DNA of 64,000 bases, from contig JAUPFP010000017.1 of the NCBI GenBank assembly GCA_036925085.1, forward strand, positions 1,786,058 to 1,850,057, in the 5' to 3' direction. A program made the translations under genes and the position numbers. How positions within the stretch are numbered: the stretch's first letter is position 1; every line of letters begins with the position of its first letter. Positions 28,999-39,730 of this stretch are shown in pieces. Under the pieces are notes generated by a model. The model searched no databases. It saw only the letters and a list, made by a program, of their open reading frames with translations, and had not been told where the DNA came from. This DNA comes from Brachycybe producta (Eukaryota > Arthropoda > Diplopoda > Playtdesmida > Andrognathidae).

Positions 28999-29694
28999 TT
29001 GTTGCTTCTTCATGTGCGTGGGCCTAAGTGCTTTGCAGATATCTATACTTTTAATGGACAAACATATGACACCTTCAAAAAAGCAGCAAATGCAAGAGGT
29101 TTGCTTGCAACAGATGAAGTCTGGCATGTTACATTAATGGAAGCAACAGTCGAAAATATGCCATACCAACTAAGACAGCTGTTTGCCTTCATTTGTGTTC
29201 TGGGGAATTTCTCTAATCCTCTGCAACTATGGAATAATCACAAAGAAGCAATGGTAGAAGACTTCAGTAGATGTCATAACGAACATGTGGCCAATTGCAC
29301 ATCTTGCAAAAATCTTGCATTGCATGAAATACAAGGTGTTTTGAACCTTCATGGGAAGCTTTGCTGTGACTATGGTCTTCCAACTCCACCAAATGTTCTC
29401 ATTGGGTACGTATGTCACCAGCATATGTGCAACTTTTATTTTAATATAGAGAAACCAATTGTAATTTTTTTAATCCAAAACAGTCCACAACATCCTTTTC
29501 AAATAGATGAAGAAGAACGGCTAGGTGCAGAACTTTTAGAAACTTTAAACCCAACTCAATGCCAAGCATATGATGATATCATGGTAGCATATTGTGATAA
29601 CATTTTGCAAAGCAAGTGTTTTTTTTTGGAGGGACCGGCTGGAAGTGGAAAAACGCATGTCTACAACACCATCTTGAGCATAATCCGAGGGTGA
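28999..29694 (+). pseudogene. Helitron helicase, first part with Walker A
   Basis: It continues in the same frame after the preceding TGA. LRLLLLHVRGPKCFADIYTF and ARGLLATDEVWHVTLMEA are Helitron linker motifs. LNPTQCQAYDDIM and FFLEGPAGSGKTHVYNTIL form helicase motif I (Walker A). It ends at TGA 29692-29694, where related proteins have Arg, consistent with CpG decay of CGA. Confidence 0.8.
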
Positions 29695-29784
29695 GGAGAA
29701 ACTGCATTCCCAGTAGCTTCAACTGGAATAGCTGCAAACCTGCTCAAAGGAGGACGGACGTACCATTCACAATTTAAGCTGCCC

Positions 29785-30288
29785 GTGCCATTGTTGGAAA
29801 CATCTGTGTCGAATATCAAACAGACTTCTTCAGAGGCTGATGCAATTCGACAGGCAAAGGTGTTTTTTATCTGGGATGAGTCAACGATGGCATCTCATCA
29901 TGCTCTAATTGGTGTAGACAAACTTTTTAAAGAAATAATGCACAACGATATTGTTATGGGTGGAAAAGTTATTCTTTTGGGTGGTGATTTTAAGCAGTGC
30001 CTGCCTGTCGTCCCACATGGGTATCGTTCCACCATTGTTCAGTCTAGCATAAAGTATAGCCCCATCTGGCCTTACTTTAAAACTTTGAAGTTAACCCACA
30101 ATGCTAGATCTATTGACCCTCATTACAGTGAGTGGCTTTTAATGCTGGGAAATGGCAAACTTCCATCTCCAGATGGTCTCGATGAAGATACCATTGAGAT
30201 TCTAGCAGAATTTTTGTCAGATGATTTTGTTGGTCGTTCTCTGGCTAGAGCTTTATTTTTGAGAAAAACCAACTTAGAAAAAACTTAA
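29785..30288 (+). pseudogene. Helitron helicase, middle part with Walker B
   Basis: Same frame as the preceding part. FIWDESTMASHHAL is motif II, GGKVILLGGDFKQCLPVVP is motif III, and LKLTHNARS follows. The frame is lost where the 1.8-kb insertion begins. Confidence 0.8.
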
Positions 30289-30289
30289 A

Positions 30290-32113
30290 AGGTTCGAGGT
30301 CAATGAAGACCTGTAATGGTTCCAATCAAATTGACTCAACAACAAGTTTATATTAACAAGATTTTTATTTAAAGGTAAACATGAATTTTAATATAATGTG
30401 CCTCAAGGGCAAATAAACAAAGGCAAATCAAAGGAAATAATAATTGATTATATTCTACTACTATTTTTACAATAAAAAAAATGAGATACTAGATAATTAT
30501 TATTAAATAATAAAAACCCAAAAATTCAATAGACATGCATATATGTGTTATAATAGATTTTGAAATGGTACAGGAAAATTGGTAGCTAAGTATTGTTTAT
30601 ACAAACAATCTTTGATACAATCAAAATAAAAAAAAAACAATGTTACACTTACATAAAAACAGCAAACCACCTACAGCATCAAATGAGGATGAACACTTCC
30701 AAACTAGCTCTGACTGAGTTTACTCTTGTTTCTCTTTAGAACCAACTGGCTACAGTACTCCATTTAAATAGAAACTATTAGCTTAGTGGTACCCTCTGAG
30801 TGTACTTAAATAAAGCCAGCTCAAGCTACTTCTCTTTGAATCAGTCATGCTGAATTCACTCTTTAGTTTTGTCACTAGGAACCAGCAGATCTGCAGTACT
30901 CCAATAACATGGAAACTAGCATAAATCTATGGTACCCTAATGCTTTACTCAGATAATTCAGGCTGACTATTCCAAAGCAACTATGGTCTCAGGAGCAACC
31001 ATCAAACTTAGCCACAGTACTCCAATTATGGAAACTAGTGGTTTTAGTTTTGAGGTACTGCTCCAAAGTACCTTTTACTGTTGGAAGTGTTCACTGTTGA
31101 GAATTCTCCAGTGAAGATGGCTTAAAAGCCAAAAAGCCTCTCTTTTTTAAGTAATATTGTGGCCTTTTTATATAAAATAGCCTTCATAGACTAACAGTGG
31201 AGAATTATCATTGGTCACTATGACATAACATAATTTACATAATTTTCAGACACTTTAATTTGTATTAGAACCTTCATGGAGCATTTGTGTTGGGGGCATA
31301 AATACTCCATGCTTTCATAACCAAAATAAAAAAAAGAGGGGTTGTTTGTTTTTCTTCCTGTCTGGGATTTTGGTAAATAGGCCTGGTCTAGAGAAAATGT
31401 GGTCAATTTCTAGACAGTCTAATTGTCTCTATAGTTTCTTCTGGCTTGCCACTAGAGGGGTGGGGTGGAACAGGAGGTAACAAATGAAAAGAGGAGTAAA
31501 TAAAAAGGAAGTAATTAAAAAGAGGGGATAAAGTAAAAGAGGGGACTTCTTTATTTAAAAGTTTTGAGGAGGGGAATCAATCTTGTTAGACAACATGATA
31601 TATAGGCCTATATTACAGATAGGCCTATTTAGGCATGTGTCTCATGTTTATATAAGCAATGTTTTAAAGAAGGGGAGGGGAACTTTATTTTTCTTTTCTA
31701 CATTAGTGGTAACTTGAACAAAAAAGAATATATCTTATGTGACAACAGGCTGTATAGGCCTCTTGTGTGTAGATAGGCCTACTTAGCCATGTGTCTAGTT
31801 TCAAACTTTTAATTGGGGAAAGAGACAAGGTGGAAGGAAAAAGGCAAAAGTTTTAATTCTAATCCTCAACTGGGGGGAGGTCTAAACAAAATAGTGAGTA
31901 TACAGCTGTTACAGGCATAATCAGAAACCTTATTGACAGAAAAGAAGGGGCTTTTAGACTTGTAAATAAGACAATAATAATAATGCAAAAACTATTTCAC
32001 AAAAATGATATAATTATAATGTTCTAACTAATAAAGGTTTACAATCATTTATTACAATAAAGAACTAAAATCAGATTGGGAAAAAGCAATTAAAAAATCT
32101 TGATTCATGTAGA
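30290..32113. other. 1.8-kb insertion in the Helitron helicase
   Basis: The sequence between two helicase parts has no helicase coding. It holds an imperfect triple repeat near 30750-31080 (ACAGTACTCCAAT...ATGGAAACTAG...GGTACC) and several short AGGCCTA motifs (31.6-31.8 kb). No terminal repeats or target duplication were recognised, so its origin is unresolved. Confidence 0.5.
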
Positions 32114-32854
32114 ATGAAAAAATCTTCATTCTACAATTTGATAAAAGATATTTTTGGAAGCCGTATCACTGTTGACCATGTTCCACAACTTGCTAACCAT
32201 GCAATTTTATGCCCTACAAATGACAATGTTAAAGACATTAACAATCAAATTCTGGAGTTATTGGAAGGATCTGTTAGGAACTATTTAAGTGTTGATTCTT
32301 TGGTGTGTGATGATGAAGAAGAGGCAATAAATTACTCTGTAGAGTATTTAAATACTTTAAACCCGTCTGGAATGCCACCTCACGAGCTGAAACTTAAAGT
32401 TGGTGCAATTATCATGCTCTTACGAAATTTAAACACAAAGCATGGCCTCTGCAATGGAACTAGGCTCATTATTAAGCGACTAAAAGAAAACTTTATTATT
32501 GCAAACATCCTTACTGGGTGCCATAAGGATCATCAAGTTTTTATACCCAGAATTGACCTTACGCCTTCTCAATGTGACAATCCTCTTATACTCTGTCGAA
32601 GACAGTTTCCTGTTAAATTAGCATTTGCTATGACTATTAATAAGTCACAAAGGCAAACTTTAGAAAAGGTAGGAATATACCTTCCCAAACCAGTATTTGG
32701 TCATGGCCAACTTTATGTTGCATTTTCCCGAGTAAAACGACATGAAGATGTTAAAGTAAAAATTATTGACACTTCAATACAAGGCAGACTTATACCAGGA
32801 TCAAGCAAAGTATTTACTCGAAATGTTGTGTATCGTGAAATTTTCTCAATCTGA
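32114..32854 (+). pseudogene. Helitron helicase, C-terminal part
   Basis: ANHAILCPTNDNVKDINNQI, then LKVGAIIMLLRNLNTKHGLC followed by NGTRL, then AFAMTINKSQRQTLEKVGIY and GQLYVAFSRVKRHEDVKV. These are Pif1-type motifs IV-VI as found in Helitrons. The frame of 246 codons is uninterrupted to TGA at 32852. Confidence 0.85.
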
Positions 32855-32875
32855 GATATTATGTGAGACTATCAC

Positions 32876-32903
32876 GCCCGTCGAAGACGGGCTTTCTTTC
32901 TAG
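32876..32903 (+). terminator. Helitron 3' end: hairpin plus CTAG
   Basis: GCCCGTC, loop GAA, GACGGGC, then TTTCTTT and CTAG, followed by a T. This is the canonical Helitron 3' terminus, inserted before T. Confidence 0.85.
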
Positions 32904-33274
32904 TTATATATATAATATCCCAGGTCTGTGTATGCGTGTGTGGACTAATGTTGTGTTGGAATTTATATAAATTTAAATAAATGAACTGATTTTTTTTTCT
33001 CAAGGTCACCTATATGTTGCACCTGTCCCATCCAAGAACCTCATGATATTAAATTGGAGAGGGGAAAAGGTTGGAAAGTGTAGAAAGGGAGAGAGAGAGA
33101 AACGTAGAGGGTTGAAAAAAAAGTGGGAGGGGGTGGCTGAAATTGAAATGAAAGAAGTAAAAAAAAGGAACAAACGACGCACATGAGCACACCAGAGAAA
33201 ATGAAAAGCTCATTTTCTCTTTCAAATATAAAAAAGGGGAGGGGATAATAGTAGCAAAATTAAACTAGAGTTTA
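32904..33274. other. Flank without a gene
   Basis: AT- and purine-rich sequence with AGAGAGAGA and GGGGAGGGG runs. Nothing else seen. Confidence 0.5.
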
Positions 33275-33420
33275 TCACAGGCAATTGTGCCCAGCATTAG
33301 AATTTCTTTTGCTCAGCTGTTTTATGAACGTCATCAATTTTTAATTGGTTTGTTACTTGGTCTGACGTCATAAAAGGGCGGAGGAAAAGAAATTCTAATG
33401 CTGGGCACAATTGCCTGTGA
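33275..33420. mobile_element. 146-bp MITE with 36-bp inverted ends
   Basis: The left arm begins TCACAGGCAATTGTGCCCAG and is mirrored perfectly at 33385-33420. The centre holds TTTAATTGGTTTGTTAC and TAAAAGGGCGGAG, also seen in the 38.6-38.9 kb cluster. Confidence 0.8.
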
Positions 33421-34084
33421 ATTTGGCTCCCGTTATTTATGACGGCTTACCCCACTAGTATAATATATTCATTGCCAAAGGTTATTTTTTATACGTAGAT
33501 TATGGATAAGAAGCATTGTTGTAACTCTTCTGGGAAGCTATCTGGGTGCAAAATTAATGTTAAAAAGATTCAAATGTTAAAAATGGCGGAATTTTCGTAT
33601 TAAAAAGGGCGCAAATTTTATTTTTCGCTTACATGAACATTTTGCCTACGACCCGCAATGGTGCCTTAGGCCTAAAACAGGGGGCAGAATAAACGTCTGT
33701 AAGATGATACTGACTAGTCAGTATCATCATAGAAAGTGCAGCAATTTTCGAATTCATACCGATACAGAGTGGACTCTGTATCGGTATGAATTTCTGTCTT
33801 CCCCTGAAAAAGGCCTAAACGTCTGTAAGATGATACTGATACTTTTTCAGGGAAGACAGAAAGTGCGGCAATTTACGAATATTCAGGCCAATACAGAGTC
33901 CACTCTGTATAGGTATGAATTTTTTTCATTTTCCAACATTTTCTGGCTATTTGTCTGTATAGTATTACAGATGTTTTCACCATAAAAAGGGCGCAAATTA
34001 AACGATTTTCAAGCCGATACAGAGTCCTATCCATATCGGTATGAATTCTTTTCATTTTCCAACATTTTCAAAATTCCATTAGCG

Positions 34085-35460
34085 CACGAGTTTACATGCG
34101 CGTACACATTAGCACACAAGTAGTCGTGTACATGTGCGTACACGTTAGCACAGGTGTTTACATTTGCGTACACATTAGCACAGGTGTTTACATGCACGTA
34201 CACATTAGCACAGGTGTTTACATGCACGTACACATTAGCACAGGTGTTAACATGCGCGTACACATTAGCACAGGTGTTAACATGCGCGTACACATTAGCA
34301 GAGGTGTTTACATGCGTGTACACGTTAGCACAGATGTTTACATGCACGTATACATTAGCACACATGTGTACATGCGCATACACATTAGCACGCGTGTGTA
34401 CATGTGCATACACGTTAGCACACGTGTGTACATGTGCGTACACGTTAGCACACGTGTACATGTGCATAGACATTAGCACATGTGTGTACATGTGTGCACA
34501 CATTAGCACATGTGTTTACATGCACGTACACATTAGCACACATGTGTACATGTACGTAAACATTAGCACATGTGTGTACATGTGCATACACATTAGCACA
34601 CATGTGTACATGTGTAGGCACATTAGCACATGTGTGTAAATGCACGTAAACATTAGCACATGTGTGTACATGCACATACACATGAGCACACATGTGTACA
34701 TGCACATACAAATTAGCACACATGTGTACATGCACATACATATTAGCACATGTGTGTATATGTGCAATGTTAGCACAGGTGTTTACATGCACGTACATGT
34801 TAGCACAGGTGTTTACATGTGCATAAACGTTGGCACACATGCATACACGTGTGTACATGTTAGCACATGTGTGTACACATTAGCACACATGTGTACATGC
34901 ATGTACATTTTAGAACAGGTGTTTACGTGCACATACATGTTAGCACAGGTGTCAACATGCATGTACACATTAGCACAGGTGTTAACATGTGCGTACATGT
35001 TAGCACAGGTGTTTACATGCACATACACATTAGCACAGGTGTTTACATGCACGTACATGTTAGCACAGGTGTTTACATGTGTACACATTAGCACACGTGT
35101 GTACTTGCACAAACACATTAGCACATCAACATTAGCACACATGTCTACATGTGCATACACATTAGTACATGTGTGTACATGTGCGTGCACATTAGCACAC
35201 GTGTACATGCACGTAAACATTAGCACATGTGTGTACATGTGCATACACGTTAGCACACGTGTGTACATGGGCGTACACATTAGCACACATGTGTACATGG
35301 GTGTACACATTAGCACAGGTGTTTACATGGGCATACACATTAGCATAGATGTTTACATGCATGTACATGTTAGCACAGGTGTTTACATGCACATACGCAT
35401 TAGCACAAGTGTTTACATTTGTGTACACATTAGCACACGTGAACATATGTGTACACATTA
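34085..35460 (+). repeat. 30-bp minisatellite, forward block
   Basis: About 45 units around the consensus GTACACATTAGCACAGGTGT plus TTACATGCAC, with many CA/TG and CG alternations. Because the unit is a multiple of three, all frames stay open and give Cys-Ala-Asn-Val or Val-His-Thr repeats with no meaning. Confidence 0.85.
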
Positions 35461-35489
35461 GTGCACGTGTGTATGCACATGTACACACA

Positions 35490-35835
35490 TGTGCTAATGT
35501 GTACGTGTATCTACACACGTGCACTAATGTGTACATGTATCTACACACATGTGCTAACATGTATGTGTATCTACACACATGGGGTAATGTGCACACACAA
35601 GGACACATGTGCGCTAATGTGCACTAGTATCTACACACATACACTAATGTGCATGCACATGTAGACATGTGCACTAATGTGCACGTGTATCTACACACAT
35701 GTGCTAACATGCATGCACATGAACACACGTGCACTAATGTGCATGCACATGTACACATGTGTGCTAATGTGCATGCACATGTACACACATGTGCTAATGT
35801 GCACGCACATGTACACTCGTGTGCTAATGGAATTT
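35490..35835 (-). repeat. 30-bp minisatellite, reversed block
   Basis: About 11 units of the same repeat in inverse orientation (ACATGTGCTAATGTGCATGC). It is shorter than the forward block. Confidence 0.85.
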
Positions 35836-36283
35836 TGAAAATGTTGAAAAATGAAAAGAATTCATACCGATACAGAGTGGACTCTGTATCAGCCTGAAAA
35901 TCGTTTAATTTGCACGCTTTTTATGGTGAAAACATCTGTAATACTATACAGACAAATAGCCAAAAAATGTTGGAAAATGAAAAAAATTCATACCGAAATA
36001 GAGTGGACTCTATATCGGCCTGAATATTCATAAATTGCCGCACTTTCTGTCGTCCCTGAAAAAGGTCTAAACATCTGTAAGATGATACAGAAATTCACAC
36101 CGATACAGAGTCCACTCTGTATCAGTATGAACTCGAAAATTGCCACACTTTCTATGATGATACTGACTAGTCAGTAACATCATACAGACGTTTAGACCTT
36201 TTTCAGGGGAAGACAGAAATTCATACCGATACAGAGCTGACTCTGTATCGGCCTAAAAATGCGTAAATTACCGTCTGTCCCCT

Positions 36284-36690
36284 AAAACAGCTAACGGTGA
36301 TTTTTTTTGCTTTGTAGTTATAGTTTTACTCAATTCTCTTTTCTCTCCTCCCCTCTTCATCCCCAGTTGCACCCAAACACATTTAAGTGCCTTTCCCTCG
36401 TACTAACTTTAAAGGACTATAAGTACTAAATAGCATCAGTGGAGATAACAAAAAGCTATTTTAGTAATCAAATTGATATGTGCATTCATTGAGAAGCTCT
36501 AATATAACCATTTACTGTGTAATATCTGTTATTTCTGTCAATAACTTCTTTATATTCTGCTATTCCCCTGCCTGTTTATGTGTAGACTATTAAATATTTT
36601 AATTATGACACTTATATCTGACTCTTATATGCATAGATCAATAATACTTTGTTTTATTTTTGTCATGACTCTTGAGTACCATACATATGC
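36284..36690. other. Spacer without a gene
   Basis: AT-rich sequence between the foldback element and the R2-like remnant. No repeat or frame that I can support. Confidence 0.4.
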
Positions 36691-38418
36691 AGACCTTACA
36701 TTGGGTTGCACACCAGCAGTTAGCATCCAAACTATAGCCCCTCCAGGCCATATGGTGCAATGTGAATGGTGCCATCACTTATTTATCCGTATCAATACTC
36801 ATAAACTGCACTGTAAACTGCAGCCAAACAGTCAAACATCAGTTATTCATAACGATGAGGTGCAGCAAACCGATGTATCCATTGCTGAATCAGCAACAAG
36901 CAACACTGCAGAGGGAGTCCTCTTGCAGCATCCTTGCCCCCATTGTCATCAGCACTTCCGAACCAGGCTTGGAGTAAGTCAAAACATCAGGCAGTCACAC
37001 CCACAACACCATAGAACTCGCATTGTCAACCAATACCAACAAAGCACTGAGTCAAATGCTACCCTACTTCAACCAGAAAGGCATGCCACCAAACAAGATT
37101 CAGCCAACTTAGGCTTTGAAGCTATACACCAGAGGCTTCTCCCACTGCTCAACACTGAAATGGACACAGCCACTCTCAATGAACTCGTTGAGCTCTTCCA
37201 ACAGGCGGCTGTGGAAGTCATCCACAAACTTCCTGGCTCAAAACATCCTGCCCAGAAGTTTTTTGAGGCACGTAAGAAGAAAAAATCTTTGGCTCAAATG
37301 GATTGTCATTACTCAGAAACTACCAATCCGCAGCGGAAAAGCAAACGTGACAGGCAGAATAGAAATGCAGAGTTCCTTTCTCAAAGATGTTCATAAGGTT
37401 ATTCGGAGTGCAGGAAAATCTGAGTGCGGAAATCTTATGTTTCCCGGGGACACAGCCGATGGCATGTTGTACAGTGCATGTAAGTTCAAGGGTCTTGGCA
37501 TTGTTCCTGCCGAATGGGAGTCCTTTCTCCAGCACATCTCCATCTGCCAGAAGCTTCTGAAGAGTGAAGATGTATACTGCAACCATCTTTGCAATCACGA
37601 GTGTGAGATAGTGGACTGCAGAGGAAAGCTGTCACTTCCACAACTTCCAACAACAGAAACTAGTTGCCATATCCGGGATGAGCTGCGTCACCTAGCCTGT
37701 TTAAAATGGACAACCATGGGGCGAGGTGCAGGTGTTGCACTTTATGCCGAAGTACCATACACTAATAAATAGATGACCAACAGAACCGGCCTGTCCACCT
37801 CAAAGTGGACTGAGGGGCTGAAACTGACAGGCAACCTGACTGCCATTCGAGGGAACCCTGGGCGCTCACATGCAGAGGACGGAAACCTTTGTCGACACTG
37901 TCGCAAAGAGACCGAAACCATTGCTCACATCCTAGACAAATGCGACCAAGGGTACCTCCTTCGTAATGCACGTCACAATCGTATCAGATCAGCAATTGCA
38001 TCTGCTCTTCGTGTGGCAGGGTTTATGGTCGATCAGGAAGTTCATGGCCAAGCCTTGGGTGGAAGCAACAAAAGGGCCGACATCATTGCCTTTCGTAAAG
38101 GTGAGAAGAAGGGTTACATGATCGACCCAACTGTCCAAACAGAACATGATGTAGATCAGCCAAAATGTGTGCACACTGAAAAGGTTGAACACTATAAGGA
38201 CATAATCCCCCCTTTTCTGGAGCATTACAAACTGGAGGATATTGAAATTATTGGTCTTATGGTGGGTGCTAAAGGCACCATTCCCAGACTATTTGAGAAC
38301 TTTTGCACTAGATTCAACCTACCAAAATCATTGGTTACCAAAATTGTAACCTCTGTAATCAAGCAATCAGTACAGATTGTGAAAAACCACCAGCACAATG
38401 CCACCCATCTACGTAGTT
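36690..38418 (+). pseudogene. R2-like LINE remnant lacking the RT core
   Basis: The first part, to 37396, has an N-terminal zinc finger CEWCHHLF...H..HC (about 36758) and a C2H2 finger CPHCHQHFRTRLGVS...H (about 36938), as in R2/NeSL-type LINEs. The second part, in another frame from about 37370, has KFKGLGIVPAEWESFLQH, then an in-frame TAG at 37770 just before MTNRTGLSTSKW. Next come a CCHC finger CRHCRKETETIAHILDKC and a restriction-like endonuclease with RADIIAF and GYMIDPTVQTEHD. The palm and finger domains of the RT (several hundred residues) are missing, so the copy is internally deleted. It is not a gene of the host. Confidence 0.75.
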
Positions 38419-38590
38419 AGAAACTATTCTAAATCAATCCCATGTTATTTTGCTTGTTTTCACTTTTATGATTAATTGTTTTCACTGTATGTACATTATT
38501 GTATTGATATGTATTCTGAGTCACTTGTCGGCTAGTCACGTTGGTGACCAGAGAGCAATAAATGCCATTCTTCTTCTGGTTGTGTAGTCC
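38419..38590 (+). other. Possible 3' UTR of the R2-like remnant
   Basis: Non-coding sequence with an AATAAA at about 38559. No poly(A) tail is visible. Confidence 0.3.
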
Positions 38591-38599
38591 GTGACATCA

Positions 38600-38900
38600 G
38601 ACTTCATAACCAGCCAATTAAAAGTTGCCAGTCATCATTACAAAGGCAGAGCCAACTCAAGTTTTCACCTGATTGTAACATCCTGTCCTCTAGTGGCAGT
38701 AGGTGCAAAGATGGCTTCCACCCAAAGGGGACAGGCCTACAGGCAATTAGAAAATGGGATGAACAGAAGTTGGCTCTGCCCTTTTTATGATGAAAAGTAA
38801 CTTCTAATTGGTTTATTTGTGTGGTTCCACATTGAAAAGGGCGGAGCACATGACAGCAGACATAACAAACCAATTAGAAGTTGCCAGTCCTCATAAAAAG
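38600..38900. repeat. Cluster of short palindromic repeats
   Basis: Copy 2 of the 25.45-kb repeat at 38624-38700, followed by a small inverted pair (CTTCTAATTGGTTTATTT and ACAAACCAATTAGAAG) around GAAAAGGGCGGAGCACATGA. Related motifs recur in the 33.3-kb MITE. The rest, 38900-39299, is AT-rich with no gene. Confidence 0.55.
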
Positions 38901-39299
38901 GAGCTGAGCAAACATCTACGTGTTGCTGTCTTTTCTTGCCTGTCAAGGGGACTAGCATTAGCCCAGTAGTATTTACAGTGAACATGCGCATAGGTATCTT
39001 ACCATTTTATATAGGAAAGTGAGTGCTGATTTGCATTAGCAGCGTCATCTATTGATCACCAATAGAAACGGCCAATGAGACATTGACTATAAGAGCCCTA
39101 GGAAGTCGCCTAAAATTAACAAAATTAAATTAAAATTAATAAAATAAAATTAATTTGGCTTTTTGCATGCAGGTATCAATATATTGACTTATTATGTCAG
39201 TATATTGAGATACTATCAATATTGACTTAGGTTTGGTTGGGTTAGGTATAGTTACATACACAATCACTGTGAATGGAAAAAAAAACTTTTTCTAATATT

Positions 39300-39730
39300 T
39301 GTAACATGCCGGATGGAGAGAATGTAAAAACAAACTTTATTAAACAAATGATGACAAAATGATGAAAAGACACTTTTATATACAGTAAAGAACCTCAAAA
39401 TGCTAGACAGTTGTTCCTTTACCAGAACATCAAAATGATGATGCGTCCAGATTGATGATCAGCTGAGAAAGAACAGCTGGTATTTGAATTCACCTCTCAG
39501 TTTGACAGCAATCGTCTGTGCCCCTTTTGTGACATATGAATCGCCTGATTGGCCAATTCAACTACGAGTCGTGACAGATCAGCTGATATCATCCTTTCCT
39601 TGTGAGACCAGCTGCCAATTCGAAAGAGAAAGAGAGGAAAGAAGGGAGATCAATATGAGTATCAATCTCTACATATAGATCATACTCCCACCAACTAGCT
39701 GTGAAACACGTCCCTGTGTTTCCAAAAAAA
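39300..39730 (-). repeat. Element E left (3') LTR
   Basis: It starts TGTAACATGCC and matches 47370 onward over ACAAACTTTATTAAACAAAT and GATTGATGATCAGCTGAG. Its inner end is uncertain. Confidence 0.65.

Larger units (their letters stand above)
27761..32903 (+). mobile_element. Decayed Helitron
   Basis: A rolling-circle transposon on the plus strand. Parts in order are an N-terminal Arg-rich frame with 69-bp repeats (27761-28465), a Rep tyrosine motif KYLYKYVYKGHN near 28519-28554, Helitron-specific PEATWRLFGF...MHEQSHTIIRLAVHLP (28640-28730), Pif1 helicase motifs, and a 3' hairpin followed by CTAG. The HUH part of Rep, normally between the N-terminal region and the tyrosine motif, is absent, so a large internal deletion is inferred near 28470-28490. 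In-frame TGA codons lie at 28984 and 29692, an in-frame stop lies near 28580, and a 1.8-kb insertion splits the helicase. It looks inactive. The 5' end (expected TC) was not located and could lie upstream of the 36-bp array. Confidence 0.85.
33677..36283. mobile_element. Foldback element with a strand-switching minisatellite
   Basis: Left arm 33677-34084 and right arm 35836-36283 are inverted copies. Shared text includes ATTCATACCGATACAGAGT, TTTTCATTTTCCAACATTTT and CTGTATAGTATTACAGATG. Between them lies a minisatellite of about 30-bp units that reads CATTAGCACA...GTGT up to about 35460 and its reverse complement TGTGCTAATG after about 35490. The arms also contain short internal palindromes (GATACTGACTAGTCAGTATC). 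No protein is encoded. It resembles FB or Galileo-type elements in architecture only. Confidence 0.8.

Noticed and set aside
34085-35835. CRISPR-like look of regularly spaced repeats
   Set aside because: Units are contiguous with no unique spacers, and the sequence is eukaryotic.
34027-35897. Many long ORFs on both strands with Cys-Ala-Asn-Val or Tyr-Thr-Leu-Ala repeats
   Set aside because: They are by-products of the 30-bp minisatellite, whose unit is divisible by three, so every frame stays open.
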